Shown: in pieces, positions 1 through 12,700 of the stretch
Layout: each line of letters begins with the position of its first letter
Numbering within the stretch: the stretch's first letter is position 1
Source: Tetrahymena thermophila SB210
Taxonomy: Eukaryota > Ciliophora > Oligohymenophorea > Hymenostomatida > Tetrahymenidae
NCBI RefSeq assembly: GCF_000189635.1
Contig: NW_002476246.1
Location: forward strand, 682,001 to 746,000
DNA: 64,000 nucleotides
Direction of reading: 5' to 3'
Notes under the pieces: model-generated
Databases searched by the model: none
Told to the model about the DNA's origin: nothing
What the model saw: only the letters and a program-made list of their open reading frames with translations
Position numbers and translations under genes: made by a program

Positions 1-2923
1 ATTATATAAAAAAAGATAATTAAATAAATAAATATATATTTATCTTTAAATTAGTATTTTATAAATAGTAGCAAATAAAATAATCACTCTATTTTTTTAT
101 AAATAAATTTCATATTAAAGCTAATATTAGAAAAACTAGTATTAATCTTTTAGAAAAATAAATTAATCATCAAAAAATATTCAAAAATTTAAGTTTTACT
201 AACATAATTATTATAGCTATATATTGATTGATAAATAAATAAATAAGTACAAAGGTACTCTTCTATAAGGTTTGTCCAAAAATAACTAAAATTTTACTCT
301 CCTTATTGGAAAATCATCCTTTTTATAAAATATAAAAATAAATAAGAAATAATATTTAAATTCCCATATTTTTTTTAATTATAGCTATATGAATACTTCT
401 TCAAAGTATATTCCTTTATCTTAATATTATTACTAATTTTAATAATACATTAATTATTTATTTATTTATTGATATTATATTTGAAAATTGTAAAATATTT
501 TTAAAATTCTAATTAATTAATTAGATTTATGTTTTTGATATGTTTTATTTAAAAAAATGAAAAATATTCTTTAAGATGAAGTAATTTTATAAGGAAAAGC
601 CATCCTTATAGGCGAGTACCTAAAATAGATAGATAAATAAATAAGTAAATTTTATCATATCTTTGAACATAAATTTTAATTGATAAATAGATTTAGAATA
701 TAAATAAATAAATATCTATTAAATAATAAATAAAGATAGTTTTTTATCTTTTTAATATTTTTGTGGTATTAAATAAAAATATAAATAATAATTCTATCAA
801 TATTCATTTCTTTTTTACTTTTTTGCTCAATTAGACTAATTAGAATAAAGCAAATCAGTTTCTTTATTTATTGCTTTGTCCAATAAAACTTACGTTTAAC
901 TTATTTTCTAACTTTTAGATTGTAAAAAATTGACTATTTAGTAGATTTTATCAAGCTCTACCTTTAAAAAAACAATATTTTTAATAATATAAATAAAAAT
1001 ATTTCTTTTGTTTTGCAACAAAAGGCAGCAATTTTTAAATATATCATGAATTTCAAAATATCTGTCACCCTCATTTAAAAACTTTCATTCAGGAGAGTCA
1101 TAGAATGTCGGGTATTGAATTTTATAGGGTGGTGACAAATATTTTGAAACATATGATATATGATGATATTTTATATCAAATTATCTCCAAAAGAGTGTCG
1201 TATTAATTACTAATTTGTTTACAATTTGAAATTGTAGCTAATTTTAACTTTTTAAGCTTATTTATGTTCAATATATAATTAGCATCCATTTAATAATATA
1301 TTAAAATATAAAAGTGAACTAAATAACATTAGCTAATTGAGAATGTCTGTCTATACTCTTTATATATTTAACAGAAATTTAATAATATTCAAAAATAAAA
1401 AATAACTAACTTATTGGGCATGATTATTTTCTCTTCATAACGAACACCAATTAATTTAAAAATTTTACTAAATATTTAAAAAGAAGAAGTATTCATGGAT
1501 TTAAAAAATAATCTTGTAGATTGAGATAAATTTAGGTATTATTATAAATTTATTTCATTTCTACATTAAAAAAATTAAATAGTGAAATTTATTTAGAAAT
1601 CTATTCCAAATTAAATCTTTTTTAAGTTAATATAAATTATTTAAAAATTGTTTGTCTATCTTATTAAATTACACAAAAATTGATTATTAAATTATAGATT
1701 AGATTACGCAGATTCAGGTTAAATTTAGTCATCTAAATATAAACTACCTGCATAAGTAAATAAATATATAAATTAACATGTATAAAATTTTTATAATTTA
1801 AAATATCCATCCACTATTTGATTCTTATAGATACTTACATTAATTTAAATTTCATAAAAGCTACAAATTAAAGAAAATTAAAATTAATCCATATGTAGAC
1901 CTTAGGTTTTCTAATTACTGTTGCATACTTTGGCTATTAGATTTCCAACTAAAATTTAACCAATTTTTAAAAAATAATTTAAGGAGCAAAAGTAACAAAT
2001 TCATGAAGGAAGGGATGAAAGTAATCTGATATTCTTGAAACAGACAAACAAATGGTGATTCATTTAATTATATTGATAGCTTATTCATCATTTTAATAAT
2101 AATTCAATTTAGCTTCCAAGCCAGAAATTATGAGAGAATTACAGCTTAAAATTTTTTTATTTACACTGCTTGATAGAATTCTAATTAAATATAATATAAA
2201 ACTAATTATCCAAATAAAGTAAATTTAATAAGTAAAGTGATATTGATAATTTATTTGACTTACTTTTGGTAGAAATTTTAAGAATTAATTAGTAGTTTTT
2301 ATCTTTACTTTTCCTTGAAGAATATTAATTACTTGTCAATTTTAATAAATTTTATAAAACAAAAATGAAGAAAATTTATTTATTTATTTCCTTATTTTGT
2401 AACAAAACCAAATTATTGTTTTTTAAAAAATTATTTTTGACTTACACTTTATGAATTAATTTATTTTACAAATGACTCTTTGAAGCAAAAAAATGATTGG
2501 TTGTTCTTACATTTATGTAATTTTCTAGGGTTTTTACTAGCTTAAATTAAAACAAAATTAATTAATACATTTTAAAAATAAATTTTTTACATTATTTTTA
2601 TTATTTTTACTTATGAAATAGATATAATTCAATATTTATTTTTAAATTAAATTTTTTTTCTAAATCTATATTAAAAATTAATTGACTTTTGTTTAAAAAT
2701 TTTTATAGTCCATACATATCATTCTGTTTTATTCTGAACCAAGCCTGTATTGCTCTGAATAATGTAAACTGAATAAGTTTTTAAATTCTTAAAAAGTACT
2801 TTTGATTGTCTTTTTTAAAATTTAAAAAAATTGATTTAATATGGTTGAAATATTTAAAATAGCATAATTTTTATTCTAAATTCAATGTTATAGACTCACT
2901 AAATACTCAATCAATAAATAAAA
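1..2923. other. AT-rich intergenic region, no gene recognised
   Basis: Very AT-rich sequence with many ATTT/AATT simple motifs. No frame on either strand shows coding character under the TGA-only stop rule. The only distinct structure is an imperfect inverted repeat at 1039-1161, listed separately. Confidence 0.6.
1039..1161. repeat. Imperfect inverted repeat, 31-bp arms with a 61-nt loop
   Basis: The left arm is 1039-1069 and the right arm is 1131-1161. Read as reverse complements they agree at 27 of 31 positions; the innermost seven pairs spell TGTCACC in the left arm. The loop (1070-1130) is less AT-rich than the surroundings. The structure could be a folded RNA, the relic of a small inverted-repeat element, or a protein-binding palindrome. 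No flanking target-site duplication was obvious. Confidence 0.6.
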
Positions 2924-3475
2924 TCAAATATTTTTCAAATTTAATTAATTTAGAATTTATAAGAAAGAGATTTAATTAATGGATAAATTTATGCACATTT
3001 AATTAACCTAGATATATTGAGAAAGATGGACTCTATCCTAGTAAAAAAATATCTAAAAAATATTATTCTTCAACCCATTTTGGTCTCCTAAAATGGTTTC
3101 ATAGTATAAAAAGTTGCTCTGAGTTAGTGAAATAAGATATATATATATATTTTTATAGAATCTTATAAGAAAATGAATAAGTGTAAAATAAATTTTTTTA
3201 ATAAAAAATAGAGAGTAAAAAATAAAAATATAATTGTAATTTCTGAGGAGAGTGGCATTTGTTAATGTTGGTATATGTAATAGTTGCAAATATATTGTTT
3301 GAAACACATAAAATTTATCTTGATTTAGAGTAAAGAAAGATTGTAAAATTATAAATAGAAGATGTATAGAATTTCTCAGATTGATCTTGAAATTTATAAA
3401 ATAGAGCAAAATAGACAGGTTAATTAAATTAAGGACTGGTAGAAGACTAAAAGAATAACAAATCTCTTCATTCAT
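2924..3475 (-). CDS. Candidate hydrophobic protein (183 aa), doubtful
   Basis: With TAA/TAG read as glutamine, the frame starting at ATG 3475 runs to TGA at 2924-2926 (183 codons). The first 140 codons contain no TAA, TAG or TGA, which is unlikely by chance in sequence of this composition. The product is rich in Leu, Ile, Phe and Tyr, with several stretches that could be membrane segments, and has no motif I recognise. The strand here is T-rich, which by itself favours stop-poor hydrophobic frames, so this may not be a gene. The 303 bases between it and the hydrolase start at 3779 hold only AT-rich leader-like sequence. Confidence 0.25.
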
Positions 3476-3778
3476 TTTAGCAAATAAATAAATTTACAAG
3501 AATAACCTAAAAATAACAAACATACAAACAAGCAAACATTAAATTAATAAATTTCATAGCATCTTTCGTACATAGATAGATACACTGCTAATAAATTAGT
3601 CAAAGATATACTTTAATTATTTTTATAAATTTAATAATAACAAAAAAATTAATAACTTCTTAAAAAGTCAAACAAATATTCCACAAAAAAAACACAATTT
3701 TTAATTGAATTCATTCAATTTTCATAAAAATAACAAATAAAAATCAATCAAACAAATAGAGAGAGAAAAAAAGATAAA

Positions 3779-4843
3779 ATGACTAACTTTCAAACTGGAA
3801 GAGATGTTCGTGATCTCCCTGAATATAAACAAGCCCTAATTAATGAATCTAAAGTTCTTCAAACAAAATTTGAAGAGAATTAAATCCATGTTTTTGATGT
3901 CGAAATTGACCTCAGAGGTAAACCTAGCTTCATCCACACTTATATGTGCGGAGAAGACAATGAAGAAACAATCGTTCTTTTACATGGCTATTCGGGTAGT
4001 AGTCTTTCTTATTACTAAATGTTACAACCACTTTCACAGAGATTTAAAGTATTTGCCCTGGATTTTATTGGAATGGGGCTTTCTGATAGACAAAATTTCG
4101 AAATTGATAATTCTTGTCCTTAGAATGTGATTGACTTTTTTGTTGAGTCAGTTGAACAATGGAGAATTACCCTCGGTATAGAGAAATTTGTTCTTGCAGG
4201 GCATTCATTCGGAGGTTACATGGCTGCAAATTACGCTTTAAAACATCCTGAAGTTGTCTGTAAGCAACTCTTCCTCTTTTCACCAATGGGAGGCACAGAA
4301 GTAACTCCGGAAAATGATCTATCAAACGAAGCTAATTTTAACAACTATTTAAAAAGCAAACCTTTCTTACAAAAATTAGATCTATTATTCAGTCGTTATT
4401 AAGGAAAAAAGAAAATGACTCCTAAAAAATTTTTTGAGCAATGGTTTATCCCAAAGTCTTTTGTCCTTGGTTAAGCAGTTTAGTAGAAATTAAATGTAAA
4501 GCAAAAAGACGAAGTTCATCCTTGGATTTAATACTTGCTTAACTTCTTCTCATTACCAGAATCAACTGACAAGTAAATTCATTCCCTTGTTGGTTTTCCT
4601 CGCGCTTAGCCTAAGCTCTCTTTAGAAGAGATCATAAGAAATAACAATTAATCAATGAATGCTAAAGTACATGCCTTATATGGAGACAATGACTGGATGA
4701 ACAGCGAAGGCTGTCTCCGTTTATACTAACAAAAATATCTTAAAGGAACTTTCTCAACAGTTTAAAGTGCAGGCCACCATTTGATTATGCAATAACCTGA
4801 TTTAATTGTTAAATTTATTATCAACAATTCAAATTCTGTCTGA
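3779..4843 (+). CDS. Alpha/beta hydrolase of the ABHD4/ABHD5 (CGI-58) type, 354 aa
   Basis: This is an intronless frame of 354 residues with many in-frame TAA/TAG codons read as Gln, ending at TGA 4841-4843. Family features visible in order are an HGYSGSS oxyanion loop near residues 78-84, the strand-turn FIGMGLSDR, the helix EQWRITLGIEKFVLAGHSF leading into the nucleophile elbow GHSFGG (Ser143), the acid-loop motif GDNDWM (Asp305 the likely acid) and SAGHHL with the catalytic His at 333 or 334. The pattern E-x-W-R-x-x-x-G-I before the elbow matches ABHD4/5 proteins, which act as acyl-glycerophospholipid hydrolases or lipase co-activators. No membrane segment is seen. Because the Ser is present, an active hydrolase is more likely than a CGI-58-type pseudo-enzyme; the substrate is not determined. 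Confidence 0.9.
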
Positions 4844-6973
4844 AAAAGTTGTTGAATGAGATATCTTTGTCAATATTTTATTGGAAAATAAATGCTTTGA
4901 CTCTAAAATAAAAAAAATAAATGCTTTAATAAAGAAAAATTTCAATTAATGTAAATAAATCTAAGAAATGAGCTTAAATAAACAACAAGCAAATCCTGTC
5001 AAGAATAAAAAATATTTACAAATATTTTCTCTTGATAAAATTTATAAAACTACTACAAACTAACTAAATCATACTTTTAATTTATTAGCCAATAATTTCA
5101 ATTGATCAATCAATAAATGAATTAATAAATTGCTTCAGTATCGCTTATCCTTATAATTTCTATCTTTCTTTAGGTAAACTAAAAGTAGATTGATATATTA
5201 TTAGTAAGCTATTTAGATAGATAGATTAAAATTGTATTCTATCGTATTAAAGTAGACAAAAAATAAAATAACCATTAAAAATAGCTTGCTAAATCTAAAT
5301 TTAGATGAATAAATCTACTTATAAGAGAAGATTATTGGCTGCTATTATCTCATTTATTTGCTCAATTTCCTAAAACTCTTATCACACACATTCCTCATAC
5401 AATAACTAATAATATATTTAAACAAAACAATTATCATCTTTAAATTAAATAATTTGTATTTAGCTCACATTTCAATCAAAAAAAATAAAAAATTTATTTA
5501 TATATCTATCTATTTGTATAATATTTTCTATAAATTTCATCACTTTTCGCTCTTCATTTACGCATTTGTTTTTTTCTAGTTAAATTTCAAATTTCTTTTA
5601 TATAAAATCTGAATGAATCTAGATTTTTTTAATTCATTCTTTCATTAGTCGACAAATTAATTTTAAGCAATTTCCTCTCAATAAAATTAAAGACTCTAAT
5701 TAATATTTAAATGAAATAAAATAAACAAAAGAATAAATATTTATTTACTTACAAATATTTGAACTTATTCAAATCTTTTATTTTTTGGAGTAAATTTATT
5801 GCAAAATAAAATTGATAACTTTTTAGTGAATTTAAATTTATTTCTTTAGAATTGGAAATATTATTCATATTTATTTCAATTAAAAAAAGGAAATATTTAA
5901 CATTAAATCATTAAAAAATATTTATTTATTTGATCTAATTCAAGAATGAATTTAACTTTTTTCATGTTCTAATTTTATTTTCTTGCCTAGGGATTTTCGC
6001 AAAATATTTGTTCTCATTCAAATTTAAGCTTTAAAATAGTCAAAATCTTTTATTTTAAAAAATGAATTTAGATTGCTATATTTTGATTTTAAAGTTGAGA
6101 TTTTTGTGAAAAATATAAATAGTATTAAATTTTACTGGAATAATAAAATTTAAATTAGTGTAGAATGACATGATGTTCTTAGATAATTCATTATCTATAT
6201 CTGTTACAATTTTAAAATTTGAAATAGAAAAAATATTCATCAAAATTTTTAGATATTAACAAGATAATTTAATTAAAATATTAATTGCATTAAAATAAAT
6301 TAAATTTTGTATTTATTATTTTGATAAAAATATTTTTTTATTTATTAAATTGATAAAATATTATTAAAATATATTTTTATTATTGAAATTTAATCATGAA
6401 ATTAATTAGCTTTATTAAATGAATTTAAATTATAAGTAATTGAAAATATTAAAATACAAAAAAAATAAATAAATAAATGAAATCAAACATTAGAAAATAT
6501 GTGAATTTAATTAGTATTTAATCACATTTAAATTTAAAATAATTTATGTAATTCAGATATTTAATTTTAAATATGTAATAGATTTAATCATATAATATGT
6601 TTAATTATTTCAAAACAAAATATTAATTATTTATTTGTTTAAATGATAAAATTCTTTATTTGTTTTATCTCATATATTATATATTGTATATTAAAACATT
6701 TAAAAATTTTATAAATGATAAAATTTATGTAAAAATAAGAAATATTTTAGCAAAAAGTTTGTTTAAAATATTAAACTTGCCTAAAAATATTGAATTTATA
6801 AAAATATTTCTTTTAAAAAAAGTTGCTTTAATTTTTTTTAATAAAGTTATTTCTTAAAATTAATCTAAAAATAATAATTCATCATTAAAATAAAAATGTA
6901 AATTAGTTAAAAAAAATGTTCACACAAATAAATACACACACATAAATAATATTATATCATATTAAAAATACAT
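4844..6973. other. Intergenic, no gene seen
   Basis: AT-rich spacer between the hydrolase and the small candidate gene ending at 6974. Short frames such as the one near 6660-6857 are low-complexity Lys/Ile/Phe translations and I do not consider them genes. No repeat or RNA gene was recognised. Confidence 0.6.
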
Positions 6974-7303
6974 TCATAAACATGATGTTTAAAAATCCAT
7001 TTTATTTTATTGAGGTTCGTATTTTATTTAAAATTTTTGATAGAGTTTTTATCTTACTTACTTCATAGAAATATTCAAGAAAAATGATAGGAAAATACTT
7101 AAAAGTAAAAGGTTTATAATTTGTATTAATTTTACAATATCTGAAAATATTGTCAGAAATTTATAAAATGTTGGAATTGCTTTGTCATAAAGTGTGTAAT
7201 AATATCTATCAAAAGTAGGTGGAAATGTTCCAAAAAGATTTCTTTGATGCGAGATTTGTTCGATTAATAAAGTAATTATATTATAATAAAATAAAAACAA
7301 CAT
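6974..7303 (-). CDS. Candidate small membrane protein, 109 aa
   Basis: The frame starts at ATG 7303 and ends at TGA 6974-6976; the first 81 codons are free of TAA/TAG as well. The product has a hydrophobic start, a polar middle containing FGTFPPTFDRYYYTLYDK, a second strongly hydrophobic stretch at about residues 50-78, and a basic Gln-rich tail (KLYQKFQIKYEP). Codon choice looks like the neighbouring real genes. It is divergent from the acyl-CoA hydrolase, with only 69 bases between the two start codons, so any promoter would be shared. It resembles the small lineage-specific membrane subunits common in ciliates, but I recognise no family. Confidence 0.45.
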
Positions 7304-7372
7304 AATTTGTTAAAAAGAAATACATATTTTTCAACTTTTAAAAAATTGATTAGCATAGTATTAAGCTTAATA

Positions 7373-9752
7373 ATGAGAAGGATAACTTAATTAAATAGAT
7401 AGATCGTATCAAATTTCTCTAGCTCCACTGATAGCGTCCTCTTTACTCAAGATAAATTCAAAGCTAAGGTAGTTTTGAACAAACCAAAAGCATTAAACGC
7501 ATTAGATTTGGCTATGATTAGATAGATTCAAGGCAGAATTGTCCCTTGGACTTAAGAAGGTATTAAGGCTGTATGGATTAATGGAGCAGGCGGAAAAGCT
7601 TTCTGTGCAGGTGGTGATATTAAATCTCTTTACGATGCCAAAAAAAGTGGTAAACCCGAAGAACTCCCTATTCTCGATACATTCTTCAGAGAAGAATTCA
7701 CACTTGATTATGAACTTGCTAACATGAAACCTACTCAAATTGCAGTCATGGACGGTATTGTTATGGGTGGTGGAGTAGGTATTTCAGTCCATGCTCCTAT
7801 TAAAATTGCAACTGAAAACTCTGTATTTGCTATGCCAGGTAAAAACCATTTAAATAAAAGAAAGTTATTTAATAAATCATGCAATCAATTATTTTTCTGA
7901 AAAAAATAATATTTATTGAAGTAAGCATAAAATAAATAGCCTGATTATAAGTGGCTACATTGAAAATAGAAGCTTTGTTTTATAAAATAATCAGATTGAC
8001 TATTTAAAAAATAAAATGAATAATCTAAATCCTCAAACTAAATCTAAAAGCATAGAAAAAGAGATGCTTTAAATAATAAAATAAATATTTAAAACTATAA
8101 AATTGATTATAAAAAAGATCTAAATACCTAAACTCGCTCTAAAATTGAACACAAAGATGAAAACATATATAAAATTATTTTTTAGATTTATATTTAGATT
8201 TAGGATTATTAAATAAACTAGAAACTAAATAAATTAAATGCTTTATTAAAAAGTAAATAAACATTTTTATAGTCATTTTTCACAAGGAAGCAAAAACATA
8301 AAAATCATTAAATATACATTTTACTTATTTTTTAGATATAAACAGCATTAAATGAATATAAAAAAGGTTTTTAAAATACTTTAAACTTAAATAAATTTTC
8401 TAAAGGTATAAAGATGCAAATATCTAAAATATTATTTTAAAGCTGTTCTTTTATAGATAAATTGTAAATAAAATATAAGCTAAAGGCTAATCTGTCAAAA
8501 TAATCTCTGTGATTAGATAATAAATGAATACATAAATAAATAAATGTGGATAATTTACAACATAAAAATGAAAAAAAAACATTTTAGCATATTTCCTAAA
8601 ATTAATTAATTAATTAATTATCTGGCAATTTATTTAATTAGTTTTTGTTATTGCATTTTAAAAGCAGAAAAAATAAAAGAGAATATTTTTATAATATGAA
8701 ATTTTTAACTGAAAATGAAATAAATGAGAAAATTAACTATTATTATGTATATTTATTTTGAACAAACATCATTTTTCTAAGCTTACTAGCTAAGATTCTT
8801 CTTCATAAATTAAATATAAATGAACTTTTTAATTTTCATAATATATATTTCTCTTATAATATATTTTTTTATTAATAAACAAATTTAATTTAAGAGGCAA
8901 AAATTGCTTTTTTCACTGATGTAGGTGGTGGTTACTTCTTATCTAGATTACGTAGTAACATTGGTTTATATTTGGGTTTAACAGGTGCAAGACTTAAAGG
9001 AAAAGAATTAGTTGCAACAGGTGTTGCTAATTACTATGTACCAAGAAATAAACTTGATGCTCTTGAAGAAGAAGTCAAATCAAGCTTAAATTAAAATAGC
9101 ACACCTAATGATATTAAAAATATTGTTGCAAAATATGCTGAATAGGTTCCTTTAACTTTTTCTAATGAAGAAGAGATCAAGCAACTCTTTAACGGTGAAA
9201 CCTTTTAATCTATTTATTAAAACATCTAATCTTCAACCTCTGAATTTGGTTAATCAGTAGCTAAGTTGATTAATCAATAGAATGCTATTTCTCTCAGAAT
9301 CATTTTTGAACAAATTAAAAGAGGTAAAAAACTCAATCTCAAGGAAAACTTTGTCTCAGATTTCCGTTTGACATAAAGGTAATTAATTAATTAATTAGTT
9401 AGTTAATTTTTTTTTGCCTAAAATTTAAAATATACTTTCAAAAGCTTAGTAATTAATTAAATAAAGAAATTATTTTGTAAAAAGTATAAATTGAAAGAAT
9501 TAACTCATTAAAAATTAGTTATTTATTAAAAAATTTAGCAATTAAACAAAATAAATTTAATGAATTATAACAAAATTAATTTATTTAATTAGATTTACAG
9601 AGGATAATGACTTCTTTGAAGGTATTAGAACAGTTTTAATTGATAGATCTGATACTCCTAATTGGACTTATAAATCTCCTTTGGATGTCCCTTAAACTCT
9701 AATTGACTAATACTTTGCTCCTCTTCCTTATGAAAAAGAACTAAAAATTTGA
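7373..9752 (+). CDS. 3-hydroxyisobutyryl-CoA hydrolase-like enzyme (crotonase fold), 369 aa
   Basis: Three exons: 7373-7838, 8895-9378 and 9593-9752, joined by GT-AG introns of 1056 and 214 nt; TGA stop at 9750-9752. The crotonase fold is evident in KVVLNKPKALNALDLAMI near the N-terminus, the oxyanion segment GAGGKAFCAGGDIKSLY, MDGIVMGGGVGIS (from residue 126) and TDVGGGYFLSRL just after the first splice. The first intron splits the Glu codon of MPE-AKIAFFTDVGGGY, where HIBCH proteins read MPE-x-x-I-G-x-F-x-D-V-G. The C-terminal half has the HIBCH-specific NDFFEGIRTVLIDRSD plus W-x-x-P, which simple enoyl-CoA hydratases lack. The N-terminus (MRRITQLNRQIV) looks like a mitochondrial presequence, as expected for valine catabolism. 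The hydrolase assignment is by family pattern; a related acyl-CoA substrate is possible. Confidence 0.88.
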
Positions 9753-12700
9753 AAACTTTAAGAAAACTAAATAAATTAAATTAATTGATTTTTTTTACAT
9801 TTTGTTTGCATTAAAATATGTTATTATGGCATGTAAGCAAGCTATAGGTAGCTAGCAATTAAACTAAAAAAAAAAATTAACTATCTTATCAAAATAATTA
9901 AAATTTTCCATATTTTTTAAGTAATTATTTTTAATTTTTTATTAATACAATGTAACCTGTTTTGACTTGACACATACAAGAGCTTATAATTTGTACAAAA
10001 TATTAAGGTGTTAAATTTTGATATTTTTTAGAACTGCTTAATTAATTTTAAATCATTTTTTTAATTTTTGAGTTATAGTTTAGATTTTCTATTAAATAAA
10101 TTTGTTAAAAATAACTAACTTAAAATTAAATGGTTATACTGAAGATAAAATGATAAAATATTAAAAATCTATTATAAAATAAGTAAAAACAGTTTATGAA
10201 TAATTAATTTTGCAGTTAATTAATAGCATATAATAGTTATCCATAAATACAATTAATATAAATTTGTTATGTTATTATCTTATATAAAATCTTAAGAAAA
10301 CAAGACTAATCGATTGATTATTATATGTAAACAAAAACTTCTTTCTAGACTTAAGGAAAAAATAATGTATTGAATTCAATTAATAATCCATTTCAATTGA
10401 ATATATAATGTGACCATAAATAAAATATAACTAATGTTGCTAAGCTTAATTGCTGTTAACTTATTGTGCATTTTTATTTAATTTTTTATTAATCATATAA
10501 AAAAAGTTTATTTTAATATTAATATTAAAAGCAATTAATATTCTATTCTTTTTATTTATTTAAAGATATAACTAAAAAATTATATAAAAAGTTAAAAAAT
10601 ATATTTGTATTTGTTAGCTTTTTCGCTTGTAAGTAAAAAATGTAAAATAGATAATGGACTTAAAATTTTAGATTTTTAAAAATTAATAATTTTACAAAAA
10701 AAAAGTAAGCTAATAAATCTAAATAACAATAATAAAATTTAAATGCATAGATAGAATGATTGAAATTAGTTTACGATTTTACAAAAATAAATAAATGATT
10801 TACTAAAGAATATATTAATTTGTTTTAGATTTTATTTTGTTTGGACCAAGAAGATATTTACAAATAAATTAGAGAGAGAATGACAATATGATTTGAGTAT
10901 GAAGCATGTGTTTGAATGTAAGTTTTACATAATCTGATTTTTTATTGTCAAAATCTTTCTAGAACAATAAATAGATTACAGTACACAGATTTTGTATAAG
11001 ATCAGTGAAAAAAAATTATAAAAATAATAACAACCACTAACCACTGATAGATGATTATTAACTTCCTTAATGTGAAAAATACTTAGATTCAAGAATTTGA
11101 TTTAGCAAGCTTGAATTGATTTAGAAAAGAAAGTAATTTATTTATTTATTTATTTAATTAATTAATTAGTATTTGTATACTTTATTCACTGATTTTTTGC
11201 ATAAAAAGGAAAAAAAATAAAGAAATTAATTAGAATAAGAAGATTTATTGATCAAATAAGTTTTGAATTCAGTAGATTTTTTGGTAAACCAGTATTTTGT
11301 AATTAAATTTAATGTAATCTAATTAAATAATTTGATAAATTAGTTAAACAAACTAATTAGATCTGTTTTAAATCATATATTTTTCCTATTTTTATCATAA
11401 TATAGTCAGCGGTATCATTTAATATCTTTCCTGAATATTGTTAAATGTTCGTTCTAGAAAAAAAGTAGTATTTTTTTAAACATCAGCTTTAAATCAAAGT
11501 TGGATATGTCCACAATAAAATCTGCTCTTTTTTTGAAATAGAATTCAATATTTACAATACAATACAATACAAACTTAATAAATTAATTCAATTATTAATA
11601 AATATTCAATGCATTTTTCTTAAATTAATTCTTTTAAAACAAAAAAACTTTTCAAAAATTTTATTTATTAATAAATAGATATCCTCAATCTAATTGGCCA
11701 CAACCTATGAATGAGTAAACAAGGAATTACGGTAATATGAATATAATATTTGGTTAAATCAAATATTATTGAAATACTATGAAAATAAATCTTGATGAGA
11801 TTTTTTGATTAGCAATCAGTATTATTAATAGGCTTTTAAGATTTATTTAATAATTTAATAGACAGCTTTTAGTTTACTTTTGCTAAATATTTCTTTTAGA
11901 TATTATTTATTCTCTCAAACACATTAGAATGATGACGCAAGATAAAGAGAAATTGTGTTATTTGAATTTAAATCTTATTTAAAATAGAAAATATCAGATA
12001 ATTAATTTAATCTGTGTTAATTTTAATTACACATTTATTCATTACACAAATGTTTTAGTTATTAATTATTAATTTATTCATTTATGTATTTGTAGTCTTC
12101 CTTGCTTCCTTGCTTATCATAGATTAATTCAAATATCTCGAAATTCTAAGCTTTAATTAAATTAATTATCAATTATTTCTTTTCAGATTTTTGTAATTAA
12201 ATGCAAATCTGATCAAATACAATTAAAATATGTTGTTATTTCAGTTTCCTAAGGACATTTTTTTATTATTATATGAACATTACTACAGTTTGCTTTTGCT
12301 ATTCATGAGTATAATAAATATTTGCTTTGCTTTACTTTGTTTACAAAATGAAATAGAAGTATTAACTTAATTCACATTTTTAAAAATAAAAATTAAGAAG
12401 TGTAAGCACAAATATTTATTCTTTTATTTTTTTTTGGCTTTTGATAAATATCAAAATATTGAGAAGAGAAAAACAATAAAAGTGAAATTTTAAGATTGTT
12501 TGGTAGCATTTAATAATTAAAAATAATATACTTAGCTCTTGAAAAAAATGCTTCAATTTTAAATGTTCTAATATAAATAATATGATCGTTTGTAAATAAT
12601 ATTTTTGAATATAGTTTACTTCAGTTATAATAAATGTATTTTTTAATCGTAGTTAGATTCCTATTTATTTTGTCAGATTTCCCTAACGCATATATATTTT

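Noticed and set aside
3130..3155. TATATATA run as a promoter
   Set aside because: In sequence of this composition TA repeats are expected by chance and no transcript start supports it.
6660..6857. Plus-strand frame of 65 codons
   Set aside because: Lys/Ile/Phe low-complexity translation of AT-rich DNA.
7502..7738. Minus-strand frame of 78 codons
   Set aside because: Antisense shadow of the first exon of the HIBCH-like gene.
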